Notes under the pieces: generated by a model | The model's database searches: none | The model's input: only the letters and a program-made list of their open reading frames with translations | What the model was told of the DNA's origin: nothing | In this document: in pieces, positions 31,268 through 43,009 of the stretch | Position numbering within the stretch: position 1 is the first letter of the stretch | Layout of the letters: every line of letters starts with the position of its first letter | Translations under genes and position numbers: made by a program | Source: Alopecurus myosuroides | Taxonomy: Eukaryota > Streptophyta > Magnoliopsida > Poales > Poaceae | Assembly (NCBI GenBank): GCA_028641055.1 | Contig: CM054057.1 | Span: 579,997,940-580,061,939 of the forward strand | Direction of reading: 5' to 3' | DNA: 64,000 nt

Positions 31268-34264
31268 TGTGACGCCCCGGGATCGGGCACTATGCAGATT
31301 TCAGCATTCCCGCCAAAATCCACATAATAACAGATTCCAGGTTGCCACTTGTGATAACATTACAACAGTTCGCGAATAATCCACAACAACAGCAGAAAAG
31401 ATATATACAAGATGACTCAAACGGGTCAAGGATACAACTGATACAATACAAAGATCCAAATAACAGCGGAAGAAACAACATAGCGTCCGACTACGGACAA
31501 GATACAAATTGGACTAAGAGTCCTGAAGATAACCGAGAGCGTCCAATCCCTGCCCAGGCCAAGCCGGAGGGATTCCCAAGCTAACGTCATCAGACTTCAA
31601 ACCTGTTGACTGCAATATTATTGAATATGCAGCCACGAAAAAGGATTCGTGGGTCAGTACGGTTAAGTACTGGCAAGTGGATAAACCATACTCACAAGAT
31701 ACCAGCGTATCCAATCATCACAAGATACAAATACTTTGGGTTCAACGGAAAGGAAATGATTATTGCAAAGAAGCGGCAGCGGGCTGCACTAACTAACTAC
31801 AGAGACTCGATACAACATCCGGCTAAAAGAGGGGGATAAGATAGCGTATCAGAACCAGCTACAACTACTCACCAAACAATACCCATCCAATGTTACCCCC
31901 TACTAAGGAAGAAACCCAAGGAAACTCACACGGTTGATTAGGGTGACATTGATGATGGTGGAGGTAATCTATATTACTAGTCAAGTTTATTATCATTAGG
32001 TGTAAGTTGTCTGAGTACTTGTTAGCCAGCACTTTCACCAAGTCATCCATAACCGCGGAAAACACGGCTTCTCGAGAAGATTTAACCCTGCAGGGGTGCA
32101 CCAATTTGGCCGTACACGTAAGAATAACCCGCCAGACGGGGATCAAACCCACCAAGCGAGGTACTCAACACAACCCAACTCTTCTTCGCATCAAGCCCAA
32201 AGAACCCCGTGCAATTGAGCGCACGGCTAATCAAGCCCCACGAAGAAAAGGGGACCCTCATAGCACTCTAAGAACGTGTCTCCCTAAATGCCGACTACAA
32301 AAGTTCCACCCTGGCCTGGGTTCGCAAATACATATGCATGCGGCAAATGGAAAACCCGAACTAAATGAGGCGATTTGGACGAGATGCGAATCGAATCAAA
32401 TTGAGGGGGGCACCCATACTCGCTTCCCACATGCGGTTAGTGCGCTCATCAATCAATTGAGACAAGAATTTTCCTAATTAGGGTCGACACTAGCAGGCCT
32501 CAAAACCAACCAGGGGCCTCCTGCCGGTGCCTTATCATCAAATTATTATTACCCAAAACATTAACATGTTGTTGATTGAATTGAAACCCAACTATCAAAC
32601 TAAACAGGTGATCATACGGACAACAAGACTTGAGCGCAAACAACACTAAGCATGCAACTACGACACAAGGGCCAACAGGGTAAACAAACAACAGTTAATA
32701 GGAAGTGGAAGGAAAGGCTATATCATGGCTGCAGGGTAAACATATAATAGGATCGAGACACAAGCATCGAATCAAAAGGCTAGAATAAGAACAACGGAAA
32801 GAATCGGTAACAAGTGATGAAAGGCAGCCATTTGGCAGCAAGTGAGTATACTTGCCTGAGATCCAGCAAGTAGAGGTACATCCACAGAACTTGTCGTTGC
32901 TCACATCATCTCAACGTCCTATCCGCGAAGAAGCAACGAACCTCGAACAAACACCAGATGCAACAATTACTACTACAGCAAAAGATCCAGCATGATCAAG
33001 ATATGGATGCATGACAAGTTTAAGGATGCATCAAAGATAAACTAGTTGACATGATAAACATATTTAAATGGGCCCATATGCAATTTGGATTGCATATGGA
33101 AAAGCCCATGAATTAATGTTGAATTAAATTATCTACAGCTAACCATCATGTGAAAGTTGATTAGAATGATGCATGGATGATGGAAACAATAAGAAAACAA
33201 CAAGGGATTCAATTTGAAATGAAGTTTACCAAGTTTGGAATTTTATTTATTAAGTGTTGGAATTTTGGTTTCTTAAAGGTGTTACACAAGCATTTGTTGT
33301 TTTCACCAATTTAAATTGTTCAAAATAGATAACAAAGTTCATATTTGGAAAGTACACAAAATTTTAGGTGGAATACATGTTTCAATTATTGAAAAGGAAT
33401 TAAGATGAATTAATTATGAATTAAACAAGTTTAAACAAGATTTAAATGAATTTAATTCAAGTATGAATTTATTTGAATTTTTATTGGTTCAAAACATTAA
33501 GCCAAATTCATATTTGAAAAGTTTATACTTTTCTGGTTTGAAAACATATTTTATATGTCCAAAAAGAATTTAATTTGACCAAGTTATGAATTTAGCAATT
33601 TTAAATGATTTAAACAAGGTTTAAATTATTTAACCAAATTTAATTATTCAACACAGAACATAAAGTTTATATTTGCAAAGTACATGAAAAATGGGATGGA
33701 AAACATATTTTATTTGTTGAGTTTGGAATTAAAATGAATTAGTTATGATTTTCACAAAATTGAATGAATTAATTAAAGCATTAAGTAATTGCATTAGTTT
33801 TATTTATCCAAACAGAAAACAAAAGTTATATTTGGAAAGAGCATGGAATTTTGGTTGGAAAACATATTTTATATGGGTCATTTGAAATATATTTGAATTT
33901 GTTATGGATTTAATCAAATTCATAAGAGTTATTTGAATTTGAATTTTTGAATTGATTTGGAATGTTCAAAACAGTAAACAAAATGCATATTTGAAAAGTT
34001 CATGATTTTATGATTGGGATGCATATTTTATTTGTGCAATTTGAAGTTAAAATGAAGAAGATATTAATTGTTCAATATTTAGGTTTAAATTTCTATTTAA
34101 AAGAAATGGGACAGGCATTTTACAGCGGCAGAGCCACCCACGCTGGCTGACAGTGGGCCACGGCCAGCGTGGTGCCACAGTGGCGTGGGTGCGCAGTGAG
34201 GTGGCGCAGGGGGTCGCTGACGGGCGGGGCCCGCAGCGCGGCGTAGCGGAGTAAAAAGGGTTGG

Positions 34265-34345
34265 GCAAATTCGCCCGAGCGGGGACTCGATCCCCTGCCC
34301 TCGCGGCGCGCGCAGGGATGCCAAGCCACTGGGCTACGATGGGTG
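34265..34345 (-). other. tRNA-like segment 1 in LARD LTR
   Basis: On the reverse strand TAGCCCAGTGG (34326-34336) fits the Pol III A box and GGGATCGAGTCCC (34282-34294) fits the B box, with tRNA-like spacing. GCC/GGC (D arm), CCCT/AGGG (anticodon arm) and GGGG/CCCC (T arm) can pair, but no good acceptor stem or CCA end is seen. It reads in the sense of the element. Probably a tRNA-derived or SINE-derived block, not a functional tRNA gene. Confidence 0.5.
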
Positions 34346-34464
34346 TTGTGATACACTACTAGGCTGTCTGAAGAAGAGGTGAACATCGAGTTTAACTGAA
34401 TTTTTAGACGGAACAAAGCTGCAGGCTTTCATCTACAGGAAGCGACAGAACAAAAATAAAGGCC

Positions 34465-34545
34465 TCGCGTTGGGAAGGGATTGATCCATGGTTCTCTACG
34501 CATGAACACGACGAGGGTTACCACTAGGCTACCACCAGATCGGTG
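34465..34545 (-). other. tRNA-like segment 2 in LARD LTR
   Basis: On the reverse strand TAGCCTAGTGG (34521-34531) fits the A box and GGATCAATCCC (34477-34487) approximates the B box, about 44 bases apart start to start. In the other LTR the B box reads GGATCGATCCC, nearer the consensus. It lies about 185 bases from segment 1 and has similar wording, so the two may share an origin. Confidence 0.45.
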
Positions 34546-35705
34546 ATGCATCTAGGGCAAGAACAAGCATGTACTGCCTCTGCGCGTTGGGGTTTCTGAC
34601 GAAACTGCACAACCTGAAAACTGCAATCCGGCGAGAACAGAGGAAAAGCGGCGAGCTAGAGCGGCACCTGGCTAGGATTTCTTCAGCAATCTTGGCGCTG
34701 AAGAGGTGATGGTTCAATTCCCCAAAACGGAGGAACCACGCGGTGACCATGGCTTCACCGTGATGATCCCGCAGCGGCCACGTCCCTCGGTGATGTAGTG
34801 GAAGAAACTACAGAGGAGGGGGAGGGGAAGCTGGTGGCGGCGGCGGCCTGGGGAGGAGAGGGGAGAGCATTAGGGTTAGGGCATGGCTCGGTGGTCTTGT
34901 AGGGGCTCGGGAGCAGGTGGAGCAAGGGGGGTCCATGGTGGGGGGAACGACAGCGACAGCGTTTCTCCTCTGCGTCCGTACGAGGGAGAAAGGGTACTGG
35001 TGGGATGGGCTTGGGGAAAGCCCGTGGTGGGCTGGGGTGAGAGGGGAAAGAGCTGTGGGTTTAGGTGGGCTGGCCGTGGTGGCTGGCCTGCCTCCCCGCA
35101 GCTCACCTTTTTTTTTCCTTTTTTTTTCTTGTAGGAAAGAAAAGGAGAGAGAGAAAAGAATAGGGTTTTGGGGAGTTTAATTTTTTTAGGAAATAATTTT
35201 CAAAACAGTAATGTCAAAGCAATGTTAACCTTAATTTCAAAATTTGGAAATATTAATTTGATTTTTAATTTGTTAGTTGAATTCCAAATAGGGTTTCATT
35301 TGGATTTTTGAAATAAACAAGTTTTATTTAATAAGATCAAACACTATGAAAACTTAGTGAGTTTAAAATGTTTGGAAGATTTTAATCTTTAAACCACAAT
35401 TGGAACATGCCAATTATGATTGATTTGATTTGAATTTGAATTTACCATTTGGGGTTAATAAAAAGGAATTTTTATTTAACAAGCAATTTAAATAAATTCA
35501 ACTTCAAACTATTGAAAAACAATTTGAGTTGTTTAGTTTGCAACTTTTAATTGGAAATTTTAGACATGTTTTTTGAAAGTTTAAATTAGTTTGAACTTTT
35601 CAGTTGTTTTTGAAAAACATGGTGCAATGCATATGATGCATGTGATGCAAAGCAAAAAGGAAAGCAACCAATTTCTAACTTAGGGGGAACACCCCAGGTG
35701 TTACA

Positions 35706-36203
35706 GACGACACCACTAACAAGGGATTGCGCCCTCGCAATCCACCTGCTAACCCGGGAGGGGAAATAAGTTCGACTATCGATTCTTCATGCTTCCAGCT
35801 GATCTCCTCGACACCACTAACAAGGGCTTCTCGACACCACTAACAAGAGATTCTTGCTCGGAGTGATGACGATGTTCTTCCACAAGGACTCTTCCGATGA
35901 TCGCACCTATTAGGTTAAAGGCTCAGAAAACGTCCACCCACGTAGGATCCTAACACTTTGAAAGATAGACAAGGGGGAAGACTCCAAAACAAATAATATG
36001 GGAGGGAAAATAGAATAGAGATAAGGAGAAAACAAGAATCCTATTGAGATGTTTCCAAAATAGTTTAGCAGAAATAGTTTTTGACACTCTAGAAACAACG
36101 ACCGTTAGCGAGGTTATCCTACAGGCTTTGCGGACCCGTTGCTTCGATAACCATTCGTATCGAAACAATATCGGGAATCAGAAACCAAGGCTCTGATACC
36201 ATT
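35706..36203 (-). other. short internal domain of LARD-like element
   Basis: 498 bp with no coding potential. CGACACCACTAACAAG occurs three times (35708-35723, 35809-35824, 35832-35847). On the element's strand the bases just before the 3' LTR are TTGTTAGTGGTGTCGTC, which is not a normal polypurine tract. The other end carries the primer site. Confidence 0.85.
36189..36201 (-). promoter_or_regulatory. primer binding site of LARD-like element
   Basis: The reverse strand reads TGGTATCAGAGCC two bases after the 5' LTR, an initiator tRNA-Met type site that fixes the element's orientation. Confidence 0.9.
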
Positions 36204-39196
36204 TGTGACGCCCTGGGATCGGGCACTATGCAGATTTCAGCATTCCCGCCAAAATCCACATAATAACCGATTCCAGGTTGCCACTTGTGATAACATTACA
36301 ACAGTTCGCGAATAATCCACAACAACAGCAGAAAAGATATATACAAGATGACTCAAATGGGTCAAGGTTACAACTGATACAATACAAAGATCCAAATAAC
36401 AGCGGAAGAAACAACATAGCGTCCGACTACGGACAAGATACAAATTGGACTAAGAGTCCTGAAGATAACCGAGAGCGTCCAATCCCTGCCCAGGCCAAGC
36501 CGGAGGGATTCCCAAGCTAACGTCATCAGACTTCAAACCTGTTGACTGCAATATTGAATATGCAGCCACGAAAAAGGATTCGTGGGTCAGTACGGTTAAG
36601 TACTGGCAAGTGGATAAACCATACTCACAAGATACCAGCGTATCCAATCATCACAAGATACAAATACTTTGGGTTCAACGGAGAGGAAAGGATTATTGCA
36701 AAGAAGCGGCAGCGGGCTGCACTAACTAACTATAGAGACTCGATACAACATCCGGCTAAAAGAGGGGGATAAGATAGCGTATCAGAACCAGCTACAGCTA
36801 CTCACCAAACAATACCCATCCAATGTTACCCCCTACTAAGGAAGCAACCCAAGGAAACTCACACGGTTGATTAGGGTGACATTCATGATGGTGGAGGTAA
36901 TCTATATTACTAGTCAAGTTTATTATCATTAGGTGTAAGTTGTCTGAGTACTTGTTAGCCAGCACTTTCACCAAGTCATCGATAACCGCGGAAAACACGG
37001 CTTCTCGAGAAGATTTAACCCTGCAGGGGTGCACCAATTTGGCCGTACACGTAAGAATAACCCGCCAGACGGGGATCAAACCCACCAAGCGAGGTACTCA
37101 ACACAACCCAACTCTTCTTTGCATCAAGCCCAAAGAACCCCGTGCAATTGAGCGCACGGCTAATCAAGCCCCACGAAGAAAAGGGGACCCTCATAGCACT
37201 CTAAGAACGTGTCTCCCTAAATGCCGACTACAAAAGTTCCACCCTGGCCTGGGTTCGCAAAATACATATGCATGCGGCAAATGGAAAACCCGAACTAAAT
37301 GAGGCGATTTGGACGAGATGCGAATCGAATCAAATTGAGGGGGGCGCCCATACTCGCTTCCCACATGCAGTTAGTGCGCTCATCATGGATCAGTAGACAA
37401 GACCCTTTTCCTAATTAGGGTCGACACTAGCAGGCCTCAAACCACGCCGGCCTCCTGCCGGTGCCTTATCATCAAATTATTATTACCCAAAACATTAACA
37501 TGTTGTTGATTGAATTGAAACCCAACTATCAAACTAAACAGGTGATCAGACGGACAACAAGACTTGAGCGCAAACAACACTAAGCATGCAACTACGACAC
37601 AAGGGCCAACAGGGTAAACAAACAACAGTTAATAGGAAGTGGAAGGAAAGGCTATATCATGGCTGCAGGGTAAACATATAATAGGATCGAGACACAAGCA
37701 TCGAATCAAAAGGCTAGAATAAGAACAACGGAAAGAATCGGTAACAAGTGATGAAAGGCAGCCATTTGGCAGCAAGTGAGTATACTTGCCTGAGATCCAG
37801 CAAGTAGAGGTACATCCACAGAACTTGTCGTTGCTCACATCATCTCAACGTCCTATCCGCGAAGAAGCAACGAACCTCAAACAAACACCGGATGCAACAA
37901 TTACTACTACGGCAAAAGATCCAGCATGATCAAGATATGGATGCATGACAAGTTTAAGGATGCATCAAAGATAAACTAGTTGACATGATAAACATATTTA
38001 AATGGGCCCATATGCAATTTGGATTGCATATGGAAAAGCCCATGAATTAATGTTGAATTAAATTATCTACAGCTAACCATCATGTGAAAGTTGATTAGAA
38101 TGATGCATGGATGATGGAAACAATAAGAAAACAACAAGGGATTCAATTTGAAATGAAGTTTACCAAGTTTGGAATTTTATTTATTAAGTGTTGGAATTTT
38201 GGTTTCTTAAAGGTGTTACACAAGCATTTGTTGTTTTCACCAATTTAAATTGTTCAAAATAGATAACAAAGTTCATATTTGGAAAGTACACAAAATTTTA
38301 GGTGGAATACATGTTTCAATTATTGAAAAAGGAATTAAGATGAATTAATTATGAATTAAACAAGTTTAAACAAGATTTAAATGAATTTAATTCAAGTATG
38401 AATTTATTTGAATTTTTATTGGTTCAAAACATTAAGCCAAATTCATATTTGAAAATTTTATACTTTTCTGGTTTGAAAACATATTTTATATGTCCAAAAA
38501 GAATTTAATTTGACAAAGTTATGAATTTAGCAATTTTAAGTGATTTAAACAAGGTTTAGATTATTTAACCAAATTTAATTATTCAACACAGAACATAAAG
38601 TTTATATTTGCAAAGTACATGAAAAATGGGATGGAAAACATATTTTATTTGTTGAGTTTGGAATTAAAATGAATTAGTTATGATTTTCACAAAATTGAAT
38701 GAATTAATTAAAGCATTAAGTAATTGCATTAGTTTTATTTATCCAAACAGAAAACAAATGTTATATTTGGAAAGAGCATGGAATTTTGGTTGGAAAACAT
38801 ATTTTATATGGGCCATTTGAAATATATTTGAATTTGTTATGGATTTAATCAAATTCATAAGAGTTATTTGAATTTGAATTTTTGAATTGATTTGGAATGT
38901 TCAATACAGTAAACAAAATATATATTTGAAAAGTTCATGATTTTCTGATTGGGATGCATATTTTATTTGTGTTGAAGTTAAAATGAAGAAGATATTAATT
39001 GTTCAATATTTAGGTTTAAATTTCTATTTAAAAGAAATGGGGCAGGGCATTTTACAGAGGCAGAGCCACCCACGCTGGCTGACAGTGGGCCACGGCCAGC
39101 GTGGTGCCACAGTGGCGTGGGTGCGCAGTGAGGTGGCGCAGGGGGTCGCTGACGGGCGGGGCCCGCAGCGCGGCGTAGTGGAGTAAAAAGGGTTGG

Positions 39197-39277
39197 GCAA
39201 ATTCGCCCGAGCGGGGACTCGATCCCCTGCCTTCGCGGTGCGCGCAGGGATGCCAAGCCACTGGGCTACGATGGGTG
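39197..39277 (-). other. tRNA-like segment 1, second LTR copy
   Basis: A-box-like TAGCCCAGTGG at 39258-39268 and B-box-like GGGATCGAGTCCC at 39214-39226 on the reverse strand; both boxes are unchanged from the other LTR. Confidence 0.5.
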
Positions 39278-39396
39278 TTGTGATACACTACTAGGCTGTC
39301 TAAAGAAGAGGTGAACATCGAGTTTAACTGAATTTTTAGACGGAACAAAGCTGCAGGCTTTCATCTACAGGAAGCGACAGAACAAAAATAAAGGCC

Positions 39397-39477
39397 TCGC
39401 GTTGGGAAGGGATCGATCCATGGTTCTCTACGCATGAACACGACGAGGGTTACCACTAGGCTACCACCAGATCGGTG
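39397..39477 (-). other. tRNA-like segment 2, second LTR copy
   Basis: A-box-like TAGCCTAGTGG at 39453-39463 and B-box-like GGATCGATCCC at 39409-39419 on the reverse strand. Compared with the other LTR there is one change inside the B box, toward consensus. Confidence 0.45.
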
Positions 39478-40659
39478 ATGCATCTAGGGCAAGAACAAGC
39501 ATGTACTGCCTCTGCGCGTTGGGGTTTCTGACGAAACTGCACAACCTGAAAACTGCAATCCGGCGAGAACAGAGGAAAAGCGGCGAGCTAGAGCGGCACC
39601 TGGCTAGGATTTCTTCAGCAATCTTGGCGCTGAAGAGGTGATGGTTCCATTCCCCGAAACGGAGGAACCACGCGGTGACCATGGCTTCACCGTGATGATC
39701 CCGCAGCGGCCACGTCCCTCGGTGATGTAGTGGAAGAAACTACCGAGGAGGGGGAGGGGAAGCTGGTGGCGGCGGCGGCCTGGGGAGGAGAGGGGAGAGC
39801 ATTAGGGTTAGAGCACGGCTCGGTGGTCTTGTAGGGGCTCGGGAGCAGGTGGAGCAAGGGGGGTCCATGGTGGGGGGAACGACAGCGACAACGTTTCCCC
39901 TCTGCGTCCGTACGAGGGAGAAAGGGTACTGGTGGGCTGGGCTTGGGGAAAGCCCGTGGTGGGCTGGGGTGAGAGGGGAAAGAGCTGTGGGTTTAGGTGG
40001 GTTGTAGGTGGGCTGGCCGTGGGGGCTGGCCTGCCTCCCCACAGCTCACCTTTTCTTTTTCTTCCTTTTTTTTTTGCTTGTAGGAAAGAAAAGGAGAGAG
40101 AGAAAAGAATAGGGTTTTGGGGAGTTTAATTTTTTTAGGAAATAATTTTCAAAACAGTAATGTCAAAGCAATGTTAACCTTAATTTCAAAATTTGGAAAT
40201 ATTAATTTGATTTTTCATTTTTTAGTTGAATTCCAAATAGGGTTTCATTTGGATTTTTGAAATAAACAAGTTTTATGTAATAAGATCAAACACTATGAAA
40301 ACTTAGTGAGTTTAAAATGTTTGGAAGATTTTAATCTTTAAACCACAATTGGAACATGCCAATTATGATTGATTTGATTTGAATTTGAATTTACCATTTG
40401 GGGTTAATAAAAAGGAATTTTTATTTAACAAGCAATTTAAATAAATTCAACTTCAAACTATTGAAAAACAATTTGAGTTGTTTAGTTTGCAACTTTTAAT
40501 TGGAAATTTTAGACATGTTTTTTGAAAGTTTAAATTAGTTTGAACTTTTTAGTTGTTTTTGAAAAACATGGTGCAATGCATATGATGCATGTGATGCAAA
40601 GCAAAAAGGAAAGCAACCAATTTCTAACGTAGGGGGAACACCCCAGGTGTTACACCTTC

Positions 40660-41320
40660 AGTTGGTAAACTAGATCCAAAGGCGTTAAAATGTATATTTG
40701 TAGGGTATTCTGGGAAGAAAAAGGGTTATAAGTGTTGGTGTCCATCTGCAAGGAGGATGTTTGTGAGTATGGATGTGGTATTTAGAGAGCATGAACCATT
40801 TTGTGGGAAGGCAACTGATTTGACCGATGTATTCCCTAATGTATTGTCTAATGACATTTTTGGTTTAGATTGTGAGATAGGGGGAGATAAGGTGGAGAAA
40901 GAATATTATGAGGCATCCCGTGAGGTGGTGATTGGAGCGATACCAACTGAAGACATGAACACAATAGAGACCGAGCAAGTACATGGAGAGGGGGATCCAC
41001 AAGGCTCAATTAACAGAGATTTAGAGTGGACAAAACCAAATGAAGAACAAAATCCACAAGTGTATACACGAAGGCACAAGACTAGAGAGCCCTTTGGACA
41101 TGACTCTGAATCTGAAATACAAGTCAACTCGCATGACTCAACTTCATATGAAGGTATATTACCCCCTCCATATGATGACCTAGATGTCCCGATTGCCCAT
41201 AGAAAGCAACCTCGCAATACTGCAGGAAATTTGCCCTCATGATTGTCCCAATATGTCGTCTCCAATATGTTTCATACTCATTGGTTGGTCCTGAGTATAG
41301 ATAATTTATAGCTGCTCTAG
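40660..41320 (+). pseudogene. forward Copia integrase C-terminal part and linker
   Basis: Resumes the integrase interrupted at 31267: GKLDPKALKCIFVGYSGKKK and YKCWCPSARRMFVSMDVVF are the standard Copia segment after the integrase core. An acidic, poorly conserved linker (EREQ-rich, ending near RKQPRNTAG) leads to a stop at 41240-41242. The linker sense continues past this stop toward the RT at 41383, so a frameshift or nonsense mutation lies here. Confidence 0.8.
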
Positions 41321-42819
41321 ACTCAGCTTCTATACCTCGTGACTGGCAAGAAGCAAAGAATGATCCGAGGTGGAGAGCAGCAATGCTGGAAGAAATGGAA
41401 GCACTTGATAAAAATAATACATGGGTTCTTACTACAGTTCCTGAAGGAAAGAAGGTTGTGGGTTGTAAGTGGGTGTTCACTGTGAAGCAAACACCTGAAG
41501 GGAAGGTAGAAAGGTACAAAGCCAGGCTAGTGGCCAAAGGATATACCCAAAATTATGGAGTGGATTATGATGAAACATTTGCTCCATTAGCAAAAATGAA
41601 TACCATTAGAACAATGATATCAATAGCAGAAAACCGCAAGTGGAAACTATTTCAATTGGATGTTAAAAATGCATTTCTTCATCAAGATTCTATAGTAACA
41701 AAACCTAGGGTAAAGAAAAAAATCTCATTATGGCCTTAAACAATCACCGAGAGCGTGGTTTGGAAGGTTATGTAAGGAGATTTGCTTTCTGGGATATCAA
41801 CAAAGCAATGCAGACCACACTCTTTTTTTAAGCATCGTAGTGGTAACATTACTTTACTTGATGTCTATGTTGATGACATTGTGATTACATGAAATGATGA
41901 TGAAGAAATTAGGTGTCTAAAGAAGACTTTGGCAAAATCATTCGAAATGAAAGACCTGGGATATCTACATTACTTCCTGGGAATATAAGTTTCTTATGGC
42001 GTCCAAGGTATTTATCTATCACAGCAAAAGTATGTTCTTGATTTACTTGATGAAACTGGGATTCTTGAGTGTAAACCAGCTAGTACACCAATTGAACAAA
42101 ACCATGGGATTATAGCATACTATTGTGATCCTATAGATAAGGGGAGATATCAAAGATTAGTTGGGCGCCTAATCTATTTATCACACACACGGACGGATAT
42201 AGCATATGCAGTGAGCATAGTAAGCAGATACATGCATCATCCCAGGTCTGGTCATCTAAATGTTGTGAATAGAATTCTGCGATATCTGAAAAATTGTCCA
42301 GGAAAAGGCATCTTGTTCTCAAATCATGGACATTTGAAATTAGAAGGCTACACCGATGCTGATTGGGCAGGATGTTTGGACGATAGAAGGTCCACGTCGG
42401 GTTACTGTATGTTTGTAGGTGGAAATTTGGTTAGCTAGAGGAGTAAAAAACAGAGTGTAGTTGCACGGTCTACGGCAGAAGCGGAGTTTAGGGCAATGGC
42501 CTCGGGCTTGTGTGAGTTAATATGGCTCAAACTCTTGCTAGCTGAACTCAGGTTATGTGATAATACACCTCTGCAACTATATTGTGATAATCAGGCCACT
42601 ATCAACCTGATAAATAATCATGTTCACCATGATTGGACAAAGCATGTTGGAATTGATAGACACTTCATCAAAGAAAAACTAGATGAGGGAACACTTCAAG
42701 TTGGGTTTGTTAAAGCCGTAGATCAACTTGCTGATGTATTAACTAAAGGTGTGAATGTCTTAGTGTTCGAAAAGCTATGTAACAATATGGGGCTCATAGA
42801 TATATTTGCCCCATCTTGA
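41321..42819 (+). pseudogene. forward Copia reverse transcriptase and RNase H
   Basis: The RT begins [20 protein letters not shown] and shows [36 protein letters not shown] and [11 protein letters not shown]. It then breaks near 41700, losing the usual [10 protein letters not shown] frame. The catalytic YVDD is intact (41866-41877), followed by stops in VIT*NDD (about 41890) and FLGI*VS. RNase H shows YTDADWAGCLDDRRSTSGYC, a TAG at 42436-42438, then ARSTAEAEFRAMA, CDNQATINLINN and QLADVLTKG, ending at 42819 just before the purine tract. At least four lesions make it inactive. Confidence 0.85.
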
Positions 42820-42826
42820 GGGGGAG
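42816..42826 (+). promoter_or_regulatory. polypurine tract of forward Copia
   Basis: TTGAGGGGGAG ends at the first base of the 3' LTR, the usual plus-strand primer site. Confidence 0.85.
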
Positions 42827-43009
42827 TGTTGGGAGTCCTGAGCTGTAATGTGTAGGTTGTAGAGGGGCTAAAGTGTAAAGTGGGACTTCTATATATAGTT
42901 GTTGAATGAATGAAAGAACACGGGAGAGTTTTCCAGAAAACTCACTTGCCTTCTCCATCGTGCCCTTTTCCTCAGCTGACCTACGGGGATTGAGCTCGAT
43001 CCAGCAACA
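42827..43009 (+). repeat. 3' LTR of forward Copia
   Basis: 183 bp, TGTTGGGAGTCC...CAGCAACA, followed by GGTAC (43010-43014). Differences from the 5' LTR cluster at ACTTCTATATATAG versus ACTAGTATATACAG. Confidence 0.95.

Larger units (their letters stand above)
31268..35705 (-). repeat. 3' LTR of LARD-like element, 4438 bp
   Basis: Forward strand TGTGACGCCCCGGG...CAGGTGTTACA. It has a mixed-composition part (31.3-33.0 kb), a very AT-rich part (33.0-34.1 kb), a GC-rich 1-kb part with tRNA-like segments (34.1-35.1 kb) and another AT-rich part. No supported ORF. In the first 900 bases I count roughly a dozen substitutions against the other LTR, about 1.3 percent. Confidence 0.95.
31268..40654 (-). 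mobile_element. LARD-like non-autonomous LTR element with giant LTRs
   Basis: Two LTRs of 4438 and 4451 bp surround an internal region of only 498 bp. CCTTC duplications flank it at 31263-31267 and 40655-40659. The primer site TGGTATCAGAGCC lies on the reverse strand (36189-36201), so the element reads right to left and starts TGTAACACCTGGGG. It encodes no gag or pol and must have been mobilised by other elements. Barley LARDs (large retrotransposon derivatives, about 4.5-kb LTRs) are the closest described type I recall, but their core is longer. It lies within the integrase of the forward Copia. Confidence 0.9.
36204..40654 (-). repeat. 5' LTR of LARD-like element, 4451 bp
   Basis: Same layout as 31268-35705 with small indels. 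It ends TGTTACA at 40654, next to the CCTTC duplication. It contains the same two tRNA-like segments. The patch at 37382-37450 differs from its partner (32452-32520) more than the rest. Confidence 0.95.
18158..43009 (+). mobile_element. complete forward-strand Copia element, split by two insertions
   Basis: Identical-length LTRs of 183 bp (18158-18340 and 42827-43009) are flanked by perfect GGTAC duplications at 18153-18157 and 43010-43014. A primer site (TGGTATCAGAGC) follows the 5' LTR and a purine tract (CTTGAGGGGGAG) precedes the 3' LTR. Removing the Gypsy (18831-28944) and the LARD-like element (31268-40654) with one copy of each duplication leaves about 5.3 kb, normal for Copia. By eye the LTRs differ at 4 of 183 sites. 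Coding order is gag, protease, integrase, RT, RNase H, with many stops, so it is defective. Confidence 0.95.

Noticed and set aside
34265..34545. Functional tRNA genes
   Set aside because: A and B boxes are present, but the acceptor stem does not pair well and the segments are embedded in LTRs in both copies. Kept only as tRNA-like segments.
34883..35180. Short ORFs in the GC-rich part of the giant LTR
   Set aside because: Not kept in frame between the two LTR copies (the second copy differs by indels), so no sign of coding constraint.
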